From the NCBI GenBank assembly GCA_004193205.1, contig RZUM01000004.1:496001-560000 (forward strand): DNA of 64,000 bases, given 5' to 3'. Source of the DNA: Gordonia sediminis (GTDB taxonomy: Bacteria; Actinomycetota; Actinomycetes; Mycobacteriales; Mycobacteriaceae). Both the position numbers and the translations under genes were made by a program. Shown here in pieces: positions 15,781 through 26,679 of this stretch; position 1 is the stretch's first letter; every line of letters starts with the position of its first letter. Below the pieces are notes generated by a model, which had not been told where the DNA came from, searched no databases, and saw only the letters and a program-made list of their open reading frames with translations.

Positions 15781-17460
15781 ATGACCATACGCGAGGCCTT
15801 TACCCGCTTCGTCCCCGCCCTACGGGGCGAGAGCCGCCGATTCGCCCTGGCCGCAATCCTGTTGCTGGTTGCGGCCGGGTGCGAGATCATCGCGGTCTTC
15901 GTATTGTCCGACGTCATCGACGGCGCGCTGTCGGCCGACAGCCTCCTGGGTTTCGCCCGGTTGGCGGTCCTGTGGCTGCTGATCACAGCGATCGCGACGG
16001 TCTGCGACTACTACGGTCAGGTCACCTCGATCGGCATCTCGGAGCGTGTCGTGCTGCGGCTGCGCGATCGGCTCTTCACCCATGTCCAGCAACTCAACCC
16101 GGTGATCCACCGCCGATTCGGACTCGGCGACCTCGTCACCCGCCACTCCGACGACCTCGAAGCGGTCGAATACCTCGTCGGCTCAGGGGTGATGGGATTT
16201 CTGATCGCGCTGGCCAACACGGTCGGGCTCGTCGTCGCCGCCCTGATCATGAGCTGGCAGGTCGCGCTCGTCGCACTCGCCGCGGTCCCGGCGTTGTGGG
16301 CAATCTCGGCCTTCTACGGACGCCGCCAGACCCTCGTCACCCGCGACGAACGCGTCGCCAACGCCGACATCGCGGTTGCCGTCCAGACCGCGCTCAGCGG
16401 TCACGAGACCGCCGTGGCCTACAACCAGCAGGGACGCGAGCACGCACGACTGCATCATCACGGCGTCACCTGGCTGCGCGCACGGATGGCGCAGACCCGG
16501 ATCGAGGCCGGCTTCGGCGCCGTCCTGGGGTTCGGCCAGGTGGTGGTCACGCTGTTCATCGCCCTCGCGGGCATCTGGCAGGTGCGACGCGGCGAGCTCA
16601 CCGTCGGCGAGCTGCTCGCCCTGACCGGATATCTCGGGATGCTGTACCCGAAGATGCAGGAACTCGCCGAGGTCCGCCTGGCCCTCGCGGCGGCCGTGGT
16701 GAGCGCCGAACGACTGGCCGAGCTCCTCGACATCGCGCCCACCGACCGCGACAGCGACCACGCCATCGACCACCGCGGACCCGGCCACGATCTGTCGGTG
16801 CACAACGTCACCCTGCGGCGCGGCAGCAGAACCATCCTCGACGACGTGTCGGTGGACCTGCGATCCGGCGAGATCACCGCGCTGATCGGCCCGAGCGGCA
16901 TTGGGAAGTCCACGCTGGCCTCGCTGCTGTGTCGTTTCGAACAGCCCGACTCCGGCCGGATAGTTCTCGGCGGCAGGGATTTCCGCGACCTCACCGGACG
17001 GTCGATCCGCGACCACATCACCCTGCTGCCGCAGCAGCCGGCGATCAAGGCCGCGACGGTCGCCGACAACATCGCCTACGGCTGCCCCACCGCGACACGC
17101 GCGGAGATCATCAACGCCGCGATCCGCGCCGATGCCGACGAGTTCATCTCCGATCTGCCCGACGGATACGACACCGTGCTCGGCGAAGACGGTCTCACCC
17201 TGTCCGGCGGCCAGCGGCAGCGCATCGCGATGGCCCGCGCGATCCTGCGCGACACCCCGATCCTGATCCTTGACGAACCGACCTCCGGCCTCGACGACGC
17301 GACCGCACAGCGCATCCTCGACCCGATGCGTCGCCTCGCCACCGGCCGCACCACCCTGCTGATCACCCACGACCCGCGCGTCGTCGAGATCGCCGACCGG
17401 GTCGTGGAGCTCCGCGACGCAACGCTGCACACCCACGACGGGAGCCTGGCCACCGCCTGA
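15781..17460 (+). CDS. ABC exporter, fused membrane and ATPase domains
   Basis: A 559-residue half-transporter. Six hydrophobic segments occupy residues ~1-310. The nucleotide-binding domain follows with Walker A GPSGIGKST (~370), signature LSGGQ (~474), Walker B ILILDEP (~494) and H-loop LITHD. The fused TM-NBD layout indicates an exporter that works as a homo- or heterodimer, but substrate cannot be told from sequence. A single such gene without an adjacent partner favours a homodimer. A TTCCGCGGAA palindrome at 15643-15652 in the 185-nt upstream gap may be a regulator site. Confidence 0.85.
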   Translation: MTIREAFTRFVPALRGESRRFALAAILLLVAAGCEIIAVFVLSDVIDGALSADSLLGFARLAVLWLLITAIATVCDYYGQVTSIGISERVVLRLRDRLFTHVQQLNPVIHRRFGLGDLVTRHSDDLEAVEYLVGSGVMGFLIALANTVGLVVAALIMSWQVALVALAAVPALWAISAFYGRRQTLVTRDERVANADIAVAVQTALSGHETAVAYNQQGREHARLHHHGVTWLRARMAQTRIEAGFGAVLGFGQVVVTLFIALAGIWQVRRGELTVGELLALTGYLGMLYPKMQELAEVRLALAAAVVSAERLAELLDIAPTDRDSDHAIDHRGPGHDLSVHNVTLRRGSRTILDDVSVDLRSGEITALIGPSGIGKSTLASLLCRFEQPDSGRIVLGGRDFRDLTGRSIRDHITLLPQQPAIKAATVADNIAYGCPTATRAEIINAAIRADADEFISDLPDGYDTVLGEDGLTLSGGQRQRIAMARAILRDTPILILDEPTSGLDDATAQRILDPMRRLATGRTTLLITHDPRVVEIADRVVELRDATLHTHDGSLATA

Positions 17461-17532
17461 GTCGTCAGTGACGCTCCAAGTCCATATGAACTTCGTTGCA
17501 TAGTGCGTAGGTGCAGTGCTACTGTCACCCTT

Positions 17533-20201
<2,669 letters not shown>

Positions 20202-20250
20202 TCCGGCCGACGACGGGGCGCGGCGCCTGTATGTCGAGCACGCACTACCA

Positions 20251-20293
20251 GGCATGTCTCCCAAGACCCGCAAAGGGTCTTGAGAGACATGCC
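20251..20293. repeat. 19-bp inverted repeat upstream of cmrA
   Basis: Arms 20251-20269 and 20275-20293 form a 19-bp stem with a single mismatch and a 5-nt loop GCAAA. The hairpin ends 14 nt before the cmrA ATG and 49 nt after the fadH stop. No T-tract follows on either strand. It could be a fadH terminator, an attenuator-like element in the cmrA leader, or a member of a small palindromic repeat family. Confidence 0.8.
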
Positions 20294-20307
20294 CTAAACT
20301 TGCCGAC

Positions 20308-21114
20308 ATGCCGGTTCCCGCACCGTCCGAGTCCGCCCGTGCCGTCGTCACCGGCGCATCGTCGGGGATCGGGATGGCTCTGGCCTGGGCACTTGCGGCG
20401 CGAGGACATTCGCTGATCCTCGTCGCCCGCCGCGGCGACATCCTCGAGGATCTGTCCGGGCAGGTCCGCGACACGCACGGGGTCAAGGCCGAGGTGCGTC
20501 CTGTCGACCTGTCCGATCCCATCGCCGTCGAGGTGCTCTGCGCCGAACTGGCCGGTCGCGAGATCTCCATCCTGTGCAACAACGCCGGCATCGCCACCTT
20601 CGGCCCGGTCAGCGAACTCGACCCCGACTACGAACGCGCCCAGGTCCGGCTGAACGTCAACGCCGTGCACGACCTGACTCTGGCGGTGCTGCCGCAGATG
20701 GTGCGTCGCGGTTCCGGAGGCATCCTGATGGTCGGGTCCGCGGCCGGGAACATGCCCATCCCCAACAACGCCACCTACGCCGCGTCGAAGGCATTCGTGA
20801 ACACCTTCAGCGAGTCACTGCGCGGTGAGGTCGCCGATCAGGGCGTGCATGTCACCCTGCTGGCGCCCGGCCCGGTGCGAACCGAGACCCCCGCACCCGA
20901 AGACGCATCCATCGTCGATCGGCTGGTCCCCGACTTCCTGTGGCATTCCAGCGCCAAAGTCGCCGAGATGAGCCTGGATGCGTTGGACCACAACAAGATG
21001 CGCATCGTCCCGGGAACGCTGTCGAAGGCGATGTCGGTGGCCGGAGGATACACTCCGCGCTCCGTTGTCGCACCCATCGTCGGGACCTTCTACCGCAAAC
21101 TCGGCGACGGCTGA
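20308..21114 (+). CDS. cmrA: CmrA-type mycolate reductase (SDR)
   Basis: A 268-residue short-chain dehydrogenase very similar to M. tuberculosis Rv2509/CmrA. NADPH motif TGASSGIG is near the N-terminus, NNAGIA is present, the catalytic Ser lies in GSAAGN and the YAASK Tyr/Lys pair is intact; AVVTGAS and LLAPGPVRTETP are nearly identical to Rv2509. CmrA reduces the beta-keto group of newly condensed mycolic acids, giving the mature mycolic motif. Its presence with FAS-I implies a mycolate cell envelope. The gene order cmrA then orn repeats the M. tuberculosis order. Confidence 0.88.
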   Translation: MPVPAPSESARAVVTGASSGIGMALAWALAARGHSLILVARRGDILEDLSGQVRDTHGVKAEVRPVDLSDPIAVEVLCAELAGREISILCNNAGIATFGPVSELDPDYERAQVRLNVNAVHDLTLAVLPQMVRRGSGGILMVGSAAGNMPIPNNATYAASKAFVNTFSESLRGEVADQGVHVTLLAPGPVRTETPAPEDASIVDRLVPDFLWHSSAKVAEMSLDALDHNKMRIVPGTLSKAMSVAGGYTPRSVVAPIVGTFYRKLGDG

Positions 21115-21186
21115 CGGGCGCGCGAGGCGGTTCACCACACCGAGGACCTCGACGCGTGTACGGACAGCACCATTAAGGTTGAACGA

Positions 21187-21786
21187 ATGCAGGACAAACT
21201 CGTATGGATCGACTGCGAGATGACCGGTCTGCGGATCGAATCGGACAAGTTGATCGAGATCGCCGCCCTGGTCACCGACAGCGAACTCAACATCCTCGGC
21301 GAGGGTGTGGACATCGTGATCCACGCCTCCGACGAGGATCTGGCGGCCATGCCCGACGTGGTCACCAAGATGCATGCCGATTCGGGTCTCACCGAGGAGG
21401 TCCGCGCGTCGACGGTAAGCGTCGCCGAGGCCGAGAAGCAGGTGCTCGACTACATCCGGTCTCAGGTCACCACCGCCGGGGCGGTACCACTGGCCGGGAA
21501 CTCGATCGCCACCGATCGCGCATTCCTGGCCCGCTACATGCCCGAACTCGACAACTACCTGCACTACCGCATGGTCGACGTCAGCTCGATCAAGGAACTG
21601 TGCCGGCGCTGGTACCCGAAGATCTACTTCGGCCAACCGGAAAAGGGACTCGCCCACCGCGCGCTCGCCGACATCAAGGAGTCGATCCGCGAGCTCAAGT
21701 ACTACCGCGCCACCGCGTTCGTGCCGCTGCCCGGACCCGAGCAGGATGCGATCACGGCCGTCGTCTCGGATCTCGGACCTGCGTGA
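21187..21786 (+). CDS. orn: Oligoribonuclease
   Basis: A 199-residue DEDDh 3'-5' exoribonuclease that degrades 2-5-nt RNAs and pGpG to mononucleotides. Asp9 and Glu11 (WIDCEMTGL), the central [10 protein letters not shown] Asp and the C-terminal [11 protein letters not shown] His/Asp complete the metal site. Length is normal for the family. It is 72 nt downstream of cmrA, as in M. tuberculosis (Rv2511), and likely has its own promoter in the gap. Cytoplasmic and usually essential or growth-supporting. Confidence 0.93.
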   Translation: MQDKLVWIDCEMTGLRIESDKLIEIAALVTDSELNILGEGVDIVIHASDEDLAAMPDVVTKMHADSGLTEEVRASTVSVAEAEKQVLDYIRSQVTTAGAVPLAGNSIATDRAFLARYMPELDNYLHYRMVDVSSIKELCRRWYPKIYFGQPEKGLAHRALADIKESIRELKYYRATAFVPLPGPEQDAITAVVSDLGPA

Positions 21787-21890
21787 ACACGCCGAATCGG
21801 GGCCGATTGGAGTTCGGCGGTCCCGACCGCTAGAGTATGTCCTTGGCTCTGGAACCTGGTGTAGGCAATACCTGGGTGACGGACGCCGAT

Positions 21891-21964
21891 GGTGAGTGTA
21901 GTTCAGTTGGTAGAGCACCAGGTTGTGATCCTGGCTGTCGCGGGTTCGAGTCCCGTCACTCACC
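21891..21964 (+). tRNA. tRNA-His (GTG)
   Basis: The cloverleaf folds with acceptor strands GTGAGTG/CACTCAC and the His-specific extra G(-1) at 21891 opposite C73 at 21964. The anticodon loop is TTGTGAT (anticodon GTG). T-arm GCGGG/CCCGT surrounds TTCGAGT. The 3' CCA is not encoded (CCG follows). Confidence 0.96.
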
Positions 21965-21972
21965 CCGAAGAG

Positions 21973-22005
21973 ACCGCCCCACCCGCGCGACGCAGGTGGG
22001 GCGGT
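21973..22005 (+). terminator. Terminator downstream of tRNA-His
   Basis: A perfect 11-bp stem ACCGCCCCACC/GGTGGGGCGGT with an 11-nt loop begins nine bases after the tRNA. It is followed by GTCGTT, with only a weak T-tract. The position favours a tRNA terminator. Confidence 0.75.
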
Positions 22006-22019
22006 GTCGTTCCCGAGGG

Positions 22020-22291
22020 GAGTCAGGCCCTCTGATCCCCGGCCGTCTCCTGCGTCGCGCGCGCAGCCCTTCCCGCACCTCCCGGTACGGCCAGTGACCC
22101 GGATTCGCGGCGGTTTCCCACTGCGTGATCCCGCTCGCCTCCGCCTCGATCTCACCGAGCGTGGCGACCAACTGTTCGAGTGTCCCCGCATCTGCGAAGA
22201 ACACCCTGACCATGGCTTCGAACTCCATGCTGCGGGGCGCCGGCGGTACGCCGGGCCAGTCGCGCAGCGCGACCCGGGTCCGCCAGCTTGA
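22020..22291 (-). pseudogene. Remnant of a PadR-like regulator (3' fragment)
   Basis: On the minus strand the stretch below 22291 is open and reads WRTRVALRDW, then MEFEAMVRVFFADAGT and TLEQLVATLGEIEAEA, which resembles the C-terminal helical domain of PadR regulators. A TGA sits immediately upstream (22292-22294), no DNA-binding domain is present, and the frame runs on through the tRNA-His terminator into the tRNA, which a functional gene would not do. It is most likely a decayed 3' fragment. The similarity is by eye only. Confidence 0.4.
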
Positions 22292-22354
22292 TCAAGAGAA
22301 ATGCCGCACTCGGCAGTATTGACTGGTGGAGGGGATCTCATAACACTGGCAAAG

Positions 22355-23131
22355 ATGACGGATATCGCATACGACGATGTCGGGTCCGGCACACCGGTGC
22401 TCGTATGCCTGCCGGGTTGGTGCGGCGACCGGACGGTGTTCGAGCCGCTGCTACCGTTGCTGTCCACGGATCGGCGAACGCTGGTGATCGATCTGCCCGA
22501 TCAGGGCGGCTCACGCCGTCGCGCCGACGACTTCTCCGCTGCCGAGGTGGTCGGCGAACTGATCGCTCTGCTTGACGAGGCCGGGGTCGAGCAGGTGGTA
22601 CCGGTGGCGCTGGCCCACGCCGGTTGGCTGGCGATCGAACTGCGCCGCCGGCTGGGCCCCGATCGGGTGCCGGCGATCGTGTTCATCGACTGGATGGTGC
22701 TCGGTACTCCACCCGGTTTCGATGACGCATTGCGAGGGATGCAGGTCGAGGAATCCTGGGAACAGGTTCGTTCCGGACTGTTCGCGATGTGGACGACCGG
22801 GGTGGACGTGCCGGCCGTGCACGACTACGTGTCCAGCATGGGCGAATACGGATTCCGGTACTGGCGACGCGCCGCCCGGGAGATCTCCGCCTCGTTCACC
22901 GCCGAGGGCAGCCCACTCGCGGCGCTCGAGCGGTTGGACGTGCCGTGCCCCACGCTGCACGTCTATGCGCAGCCCCCGGACGAGACATTCCTCGCCGCAC
23001 AACAGGATTTCGCTGCGCAGCATCCCTGGTTCAGGGTGCACCACCTCGACGCGCACAGCCATTTCCCGATGTACGAGGTTCCCGACGACATCGCCGATCA
23101 GGTGCAGGCGTTCTTGAGCACACCCCGGTGA
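22355..23131 (+). CDS. HOD/AqdC-like alpha/beta-hydrolase-fold dioxygenase homologue
   Basis: A 258-residue alpha/beta-hydrolase-fold protein that resembles cofactor-less 2,4-dioxygenases (1H-3-hydroxy-4-oxoquinaldine dioxygenase and AqdC) rather than ordinary esterases. Matching features are LPGWCGD (Trp22), the lid sequence FIDWMVLGTPPGFDD with Asp112, the WRRAAREISASF helix, and the C-terminal HPWF...SHFPMYEVPD with His236. The nucleophile-elbow Ser of these enzymes is Ala87 here (LAHAGW). The relatives cleave alkylquinolones or quinolones with O2; substrate here is unknown. ATG 22355 fits the family N-terminus. Its stop overlaps the GTG of a PIG-L fragment. Confidence 0.65.
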   Translation: MTDIAYDDVGSGTPVLVCLPGWCGDRTVFEPLLPLLSTDRRTLVIDLPDQGGSRRRADDFSAAEVVGELIALLDEAGVEQVVPVALAHAGWLAIELRRRLGPDRVPAIVFIDWMVLGTPPGFDDALRGMQVEESWEQVRSGLFAMWTTGVDVPAVHDYVSSMGEYGFRYWRRAAREISASFTAEGSPLAALERLDVPCPTLHVYAQPPDETFLAAQQDFAAQHPWFRVHHLDAHSHFPMYEVPDDIADQVQAFLSTPR

Positions 23132-23290
23132 GCGCGACGTCGCCACGCCTGATGCTTGTGGTCGCCCACCCCGACGACGAAACCTTCGGCTGCGGTTCCC
23201 TGTTGCTGCACGCCGCGGCCTGCGGCGCCACGACCGCGGTCGAGGTCTCGTCCTGGCCGGTGGGCCGCGTCTATCTGCTCTGTCGGCATC
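23128..23290 (+). pseudogene. Truncated PIG-L/LmbE-type deacetylase fragment
   Basis: A GTG start overlapping the preceding stop (GTGA) leads into LMLVVAHPDDETFGCGSLLL, the zinc-binding AHPDDE motif of GlcNAc-PI/MshB-type deacetylases. The similarity ends after about 45 residues (GATTAVEVSS) and the remaining ~200 residues of a normal family member, with the second His motif, are missing. A small unrelated gene begins at 23343. This is the 5' stump of a deleted gene that was once coupled to the dioxygenase-like gene. Confidence 0.7.
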
Positions 23291-23342
23291 CTAGCCAAGC
23301 CAGTGACGACGACCCCCCGCGAATTCATTTCCGTCGCGTACG

Positions 23343-23513
23343 ATGTCGCGCGTGCTGGAGGATCTGAACAAGGCGGCCAAGAAGGTCGGACTGCATGTGG
23401 CCAAGGCCAAGAAGGACGGCCTGTACTCCGTCCGGAAGGCGAAGACCGGCAAGCTGATCGAGAAGAACATCGACGCCGACGAGGTCCAGAAACTCATCAA
23501 ACAGTACAAGTGA
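23343..23513 (+). CDS. Small basic conserved-looking protein (56 aa)
   Basis: A 56-residue lysine-rich protein reading MSRVLEDLNKAAKKVGLHVA, then KKDGLYSVRKAKTGKLIEKN, and ending ADEVQKLIKQYK. The composition (helix, short beta turn, helix), the tight fit of start and stop and the strong codon bias support it as a real gene. No membrane segment or known motif is recognised. The charge pattern suggests nucleic-acid or protein binding, but no function can be claimed. Its stop lies 30 nt from the converging DUF4185 gene. Confidence 0.55.
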   Translation: MSRVLEDLNKAAKKVGLHVAKAKKDGLYSVRKAKTGKLIEKNIDADEVQKLIKQYK

Positions 23514-23543
23514 CGATCACGCACCCGACGATCCGGAGCGCTG

Positions 23544-25034
23544 TCAGTAAATCGTGGCGCGCATCAATGAGACGTTGTACTCCGACCACGTCGACATCGT
23601 GAAGTAAAGGTCGTGCGCCGTCGACCAGGGGTGCAGGAATCCGCCGTACAACTGGTTGTGGTCCAAGGCATGCACGAGAACGGCGGGCTGCGACCACAGT
23701 CCCTGCGGCGCACGCGCAGTCCGTAGCACGATCGCGCTGCGGATCACGTCCAGATAGGTCATCTGCCATCGCTGGCTCTCGGCGTCGTAGCGCACCGACA
23801 GCTCGCCCGTCGGTCCGGCGAAAAGCGTGGATGCCACGTTGCCGTCGCGGGCCGGAATCCACCGTCCGTTACGCCAGTACTGGTAGGCGGTCTTGTTCAG
23901 GATGTCGCCCTTGGCGACCCGGGCGAGGCCGATCGAGCCCAGGCGCGAGTTGGGTGTTCCGAACATGTAGACGTAGTCGCCCTGCGGGACCATCGACGAC
24001 ACCTGGAACTGGCTGGTCCCGAAGATGTTGTCCCACCGCACGTACGGATCCTTCGTCCAGGTCGAACCGCCGTCGTCGGAGTAGGCGAGGCCGCCGTAGT
24101 TGGTCAGCCACGTGCCCGGGATCGGCCCCCAGGTGCGCACCGACATGTAGCTCATGAACTGCCGATCCCCGATGGCGAAACCCGAGGTGGGGATGGACGT
24201 GAGCTCGAGGCGGTCGATGTGGCGGGACGAGATGAGCTGCGCCGCATGACAGCGGCTGTCCTGGACCATGGTGTCGATCGACATCCCGTCGGCCAGCTTC
24301 TTGTCGGCGCTGAAACCCAACGCGTTGCTGCGCCAATCCCCACCGTTGGCGCCCGGCGGCTTGAAGCCCTTCCCGAAGGTGTCGCCGAAGACGATGGCGA
24401 CCTGCCCGGGTTTGGACTCCCACATGATGCCGAGATCGGTACCGTTGATCTGCCAACGCTTGTCGGTGCGGCTCGTCGACCCCTTGCCGGTCAGCGACGC
24501 GACATAGTCGACCTTTCCGACCTGTGCCGCCGGGAGGTTGGGCGCGACCGGAGCGACATCGACACCCGGATGAACCGCGGGCGGCCGTGGCGGCAACGGT
24601 GCCGGATTCGGGTTCGGCACCGGCACCGGAATGTCCTTGGGCGCCAGATCGAACGAGATCTTGGGGAACTCGATGCTCCCTGCGGGGCCGATCGGCTTGG
24701 GTGGATCGGTGATGTCGGGGCACGGGTCGGTGCACGGCTTCTTCGGCGGCAGCTGCGACGGAATCCGCACCGCCGGCGGCTCCGCGGATTCCGGCTCAGG
24801 TACCAAGCGGATCCGGGGATACGGCAGCGGGATACCGATGCGGTCCGGGATCAGGTCACGCGGGTCGAATGGTTTGGACTGCGGTTGGGCGGGCAGGTCT
24901 GCCTCGCAGCCCGAGCTCGGCAGCCATTGCGGTTCGGCATCGGCCGTCGCAGATGTCACGACGGAGAGCAGACCCGCAGTCAAGGCGACAGCGCACACCG
25001 CGATGGGTGCGCGGTACCCGTTGCCTGCGGCCAT
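23544..25034 (-). CDS. Secreted DUF4185 protein (possible arabinan-active glycosidase)
   Basis: A 496-residue exported protein. A Sec signal peptide (1-~33, hydrophobic core then ATADA) is followed by a long proline-rich linker (~35-165) suited to crossing the envelope, then a beta-propeller-like DUF4185 domain (~170-496; INGTDLGIMWE, VAIVFGDTFG, YSDDGGSTWT). Some DUF4185 proteins of mycobacteria have been placed in glycoside hydrolase family GH183 as endo-D-arabinanases, so an action on arabinogalactan is possible (family knowledge; not proven here). The ATG has an AAGGGG ribosome site. Confidence 0.8.
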   Translation of the reverse strand: MAAGNGYRAPIAVCAVALTAGLLSVVTSATADAEPQWLPSSGCEADLPAQPQSKPFDPRDLIPDRIGIPLPYPRIRLVPEPESAEPPAVRIPSQLPPKKPCTDPCPDITDPPKPIGPAGSIEFPKISFDLAPKDIPVPVPNPNPAPLPPRPPAVHPGVDVAPVAPNLPAAQVGKVDYVASLTGKGSTSRTDKRWQINGTDLGIMWESKPGQVAIVFGDTFGKGFKPPGANGGDWRSNALGFSADKKLADGMSIDTMVQDSRCHAAQLISSRHIDRLELTSIPTSGFAIGDRQFMSYMSVRTWGPIPGTWLTNYGGLAYSDDGGSTWTKDPYVRWDNIFGTSQFQVSSMVPQGDYVYMFGTPNSRLGSIGLARVAKGDILNKTAYQYWRNGRWIPARDGNVASTLFAGPTGELSVRYDAESQRWQMTYLDVIRSAIVLRTARAPQGLWSQPAVLVHALDHNQLYGGFLHPWSTAHDLYFTMSTWSEYNVSLMRATIY

Positions 25035-25103
25035 CGTCAGCCCCTTCGTCGTGTGATCACGTGGAATCTATCAGTGACGAGGTCGGGATGCCGAGAGATC
25101 AGA

Positions 25104-26318
25104 TCAGGCGTTACCTTTCGACCACTCGCTCCAGGGGATATTCCAGTCCCCCAGACCGTCCACGCCGGACAGCGTTCCGCCGGAGGTGTTCTTCACGATC
25201 ACCGGATCGCCGCGCAGCGTGTTGTGCATGACCCACAGCGCGTTGTCGGGGCTCAGATTCAGACATCCGTGGCTCGTGTTGGTGTTGCCCTGGGCCCACA
25301 CCGACCACGGGGCCGAGTGCAGGAAGATCCCGCTGTAAGACATCCGCGTCGCGTAGTCGACGGGCGTGCGGTAGCCGTTGGCTGAGTTGATCGGAACCCC
25401 GTAGGTCGAGGAGTCCATGATGATGGTGTCGTGCTTGTCCGAGATCAGGTACACGCCGTTGTCGGTCTCGTCACCCGGCTTGCCCATCGACGTGGGCATG
25501 GTGCGAATGACGTTGCCGTCAAGGTTGAACGCGACCTGCTTGGTGTTGTCATCGGCGGTGATGATCATCGAACGACCGATGCGGAAGTTCGTGCGCACGT
25601 TCTCCTGACCGAACAGACCGTCACCGAGGTTGATGCCATAGGTGTTGACCGCGACGTCGACGGTCGTACCGGTTTTCCACCAGTGCTCCGGACGCCAGCG
25701 CACCTCGGAGTCGCTGATCCAGTAGAAGGCACCCTCGGTCGGCGGGTTCGTGGTGATCCGGATGGCATCCTGGGCCGCCTTGCGGTTCGGGATCGCCTCG
25801 TCGAACTTGATCGCCACCGGCTGACCGACCCCGACCGTCTCCCCGGGCGACGGGGTCAGGTACGCCTGGGTGAGGTTGTTGGGTGCCTGCGTGGTGAACG
25901 AGACCCGCTTGGTGCTGCGGCCACCGATGCCGACCGCGTCGGCCTGCACGGTATAGGTGCGGTTGTAGCCGAGCGGCTCGGCACTGGTCCAGATGGTTCC
26001 GTCGGCCGACAGCTCCCCCTTGACCGGCGACCCGTCGGCCTTGTCGATCCGGACGTTCGTGATCGACCCCTCGCTGGCGGACACGGTGATCGGGGCGCCC
26101 GGTTGGATACCGACGGCCTGGTCGGCGAGCGGCCGGTTCCCCAACTCGGTGATCTCCACGCCCGGCTTGAGCATGTCGTCGAACAGGGTCGAGCTACCGA
26201 CCTCCGAGGAGTAGGTCGGCTCCTCCGAGCACGATGAGACCAGTGCGACGACGCCGACGAGGGCGACGATCAGGGCCGGAAGTGTGCGACGCCCGCTCCG
26301 GGTATGACCGTTGCGCAT
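25104..26318 (-). CDS. ldtB: L,D-transpeptidase lipoprotein, LdtMt2 (LdtB) type
   Basis: A 404-residue lipoprotein that forms 3-3 cross-links in peptidoglycan, and the best match to M. tuberculosis Rv2518c. ATG 26318 follows a GGAGG site; a signal peptide ends in the lipobox VSSC (Cys30). Two immunoglobulin-like domains (~45-250) precede the YkuD catalytic domain with His334 (HSAPW) and S349-H350-G351-C352 (SHGCLNL). The C-terminal WNIPWSEW motif is typical of this subfamily. It is outside the cell membrane, facing the wall. It adjoins a paralogue across tRNA-Lys. Confidence 0.93.
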   Translation of the reverse strand: MRNGHTRSGRRTLPALIVALVGVVALVSSCSEEPTYSSEVGSSTLFDDMLKPGVEITELGNRPLADQAVGIQPGAPITVSASEGSITNVRIDKADGSPVKGELSADGTIWTSAEPLGYNRTYTVQADAVGIGGRSTKRVSFTTQAPNNLTQAYLTPSPGETVGVGQPVAIKFDEAIPNRKAAQDAIRITTNPPTEGAFYWISDSEVRWRPEHWWKTGTTVDVAVNTYGINLGDGLFGQENVRTNFRIGRSMIITADDNTKQVAFNLDGNVIRTMPTSMGKPGDETDNGVYLISDKHDTIIMDSSTYGVPINSANGYRTPVDYATRMSYSGIFLHSAPWSVWAQGNTNTSHGCLNLSPDNALWVMHNTLRGDPVIVKNTSGGTLSGVDGLGDWNIPWSEWSKGNA

Positions 26319-26484
26319 GATCCTCCAAATCGTGTGGTGCCGACTGTCAACCGCGCGGCCCCTGACGACGGGGACGACCAATCCCCCGTCGGATGCGGTA
26401 CTGCGGTCCAGTGTACGAGACGCCGCCCGTAATGCCCGACTTCGCGCGCCGGTCCCGCCAACGGGGCCCGACGAACTCCGGGAC

Positions 26485-26515
26485 AAAGAAAACGCCCCGC
26501 GGATGCGGGGCGTTT
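26485..26515 (-). terminator. Terminator downstream of tRNA-Lys
   Basis: An 11-bp perfect stem (AAACGCCCCGC/GCGGGGCGTTT, loop GGAT) lies just past the 3' end of the tRNA on the minus strand. It is followed in the direction of transcription by TTTTCTTTG. This is a strong intrinsic terminator. Confidence 0.9.
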
Positions 26516-26523
26516 GTCTTGCG

Positions 26524-26596
<73 letters not shown>

Positions 26597-26679
26597 TTGG
26601 CGAACCGAGAGGAAACATTACATGACCGGTCGCGCAGAAGTGAAATCGCCTGCTCAGGAGCGCCTCTGGCACCCTGAGC

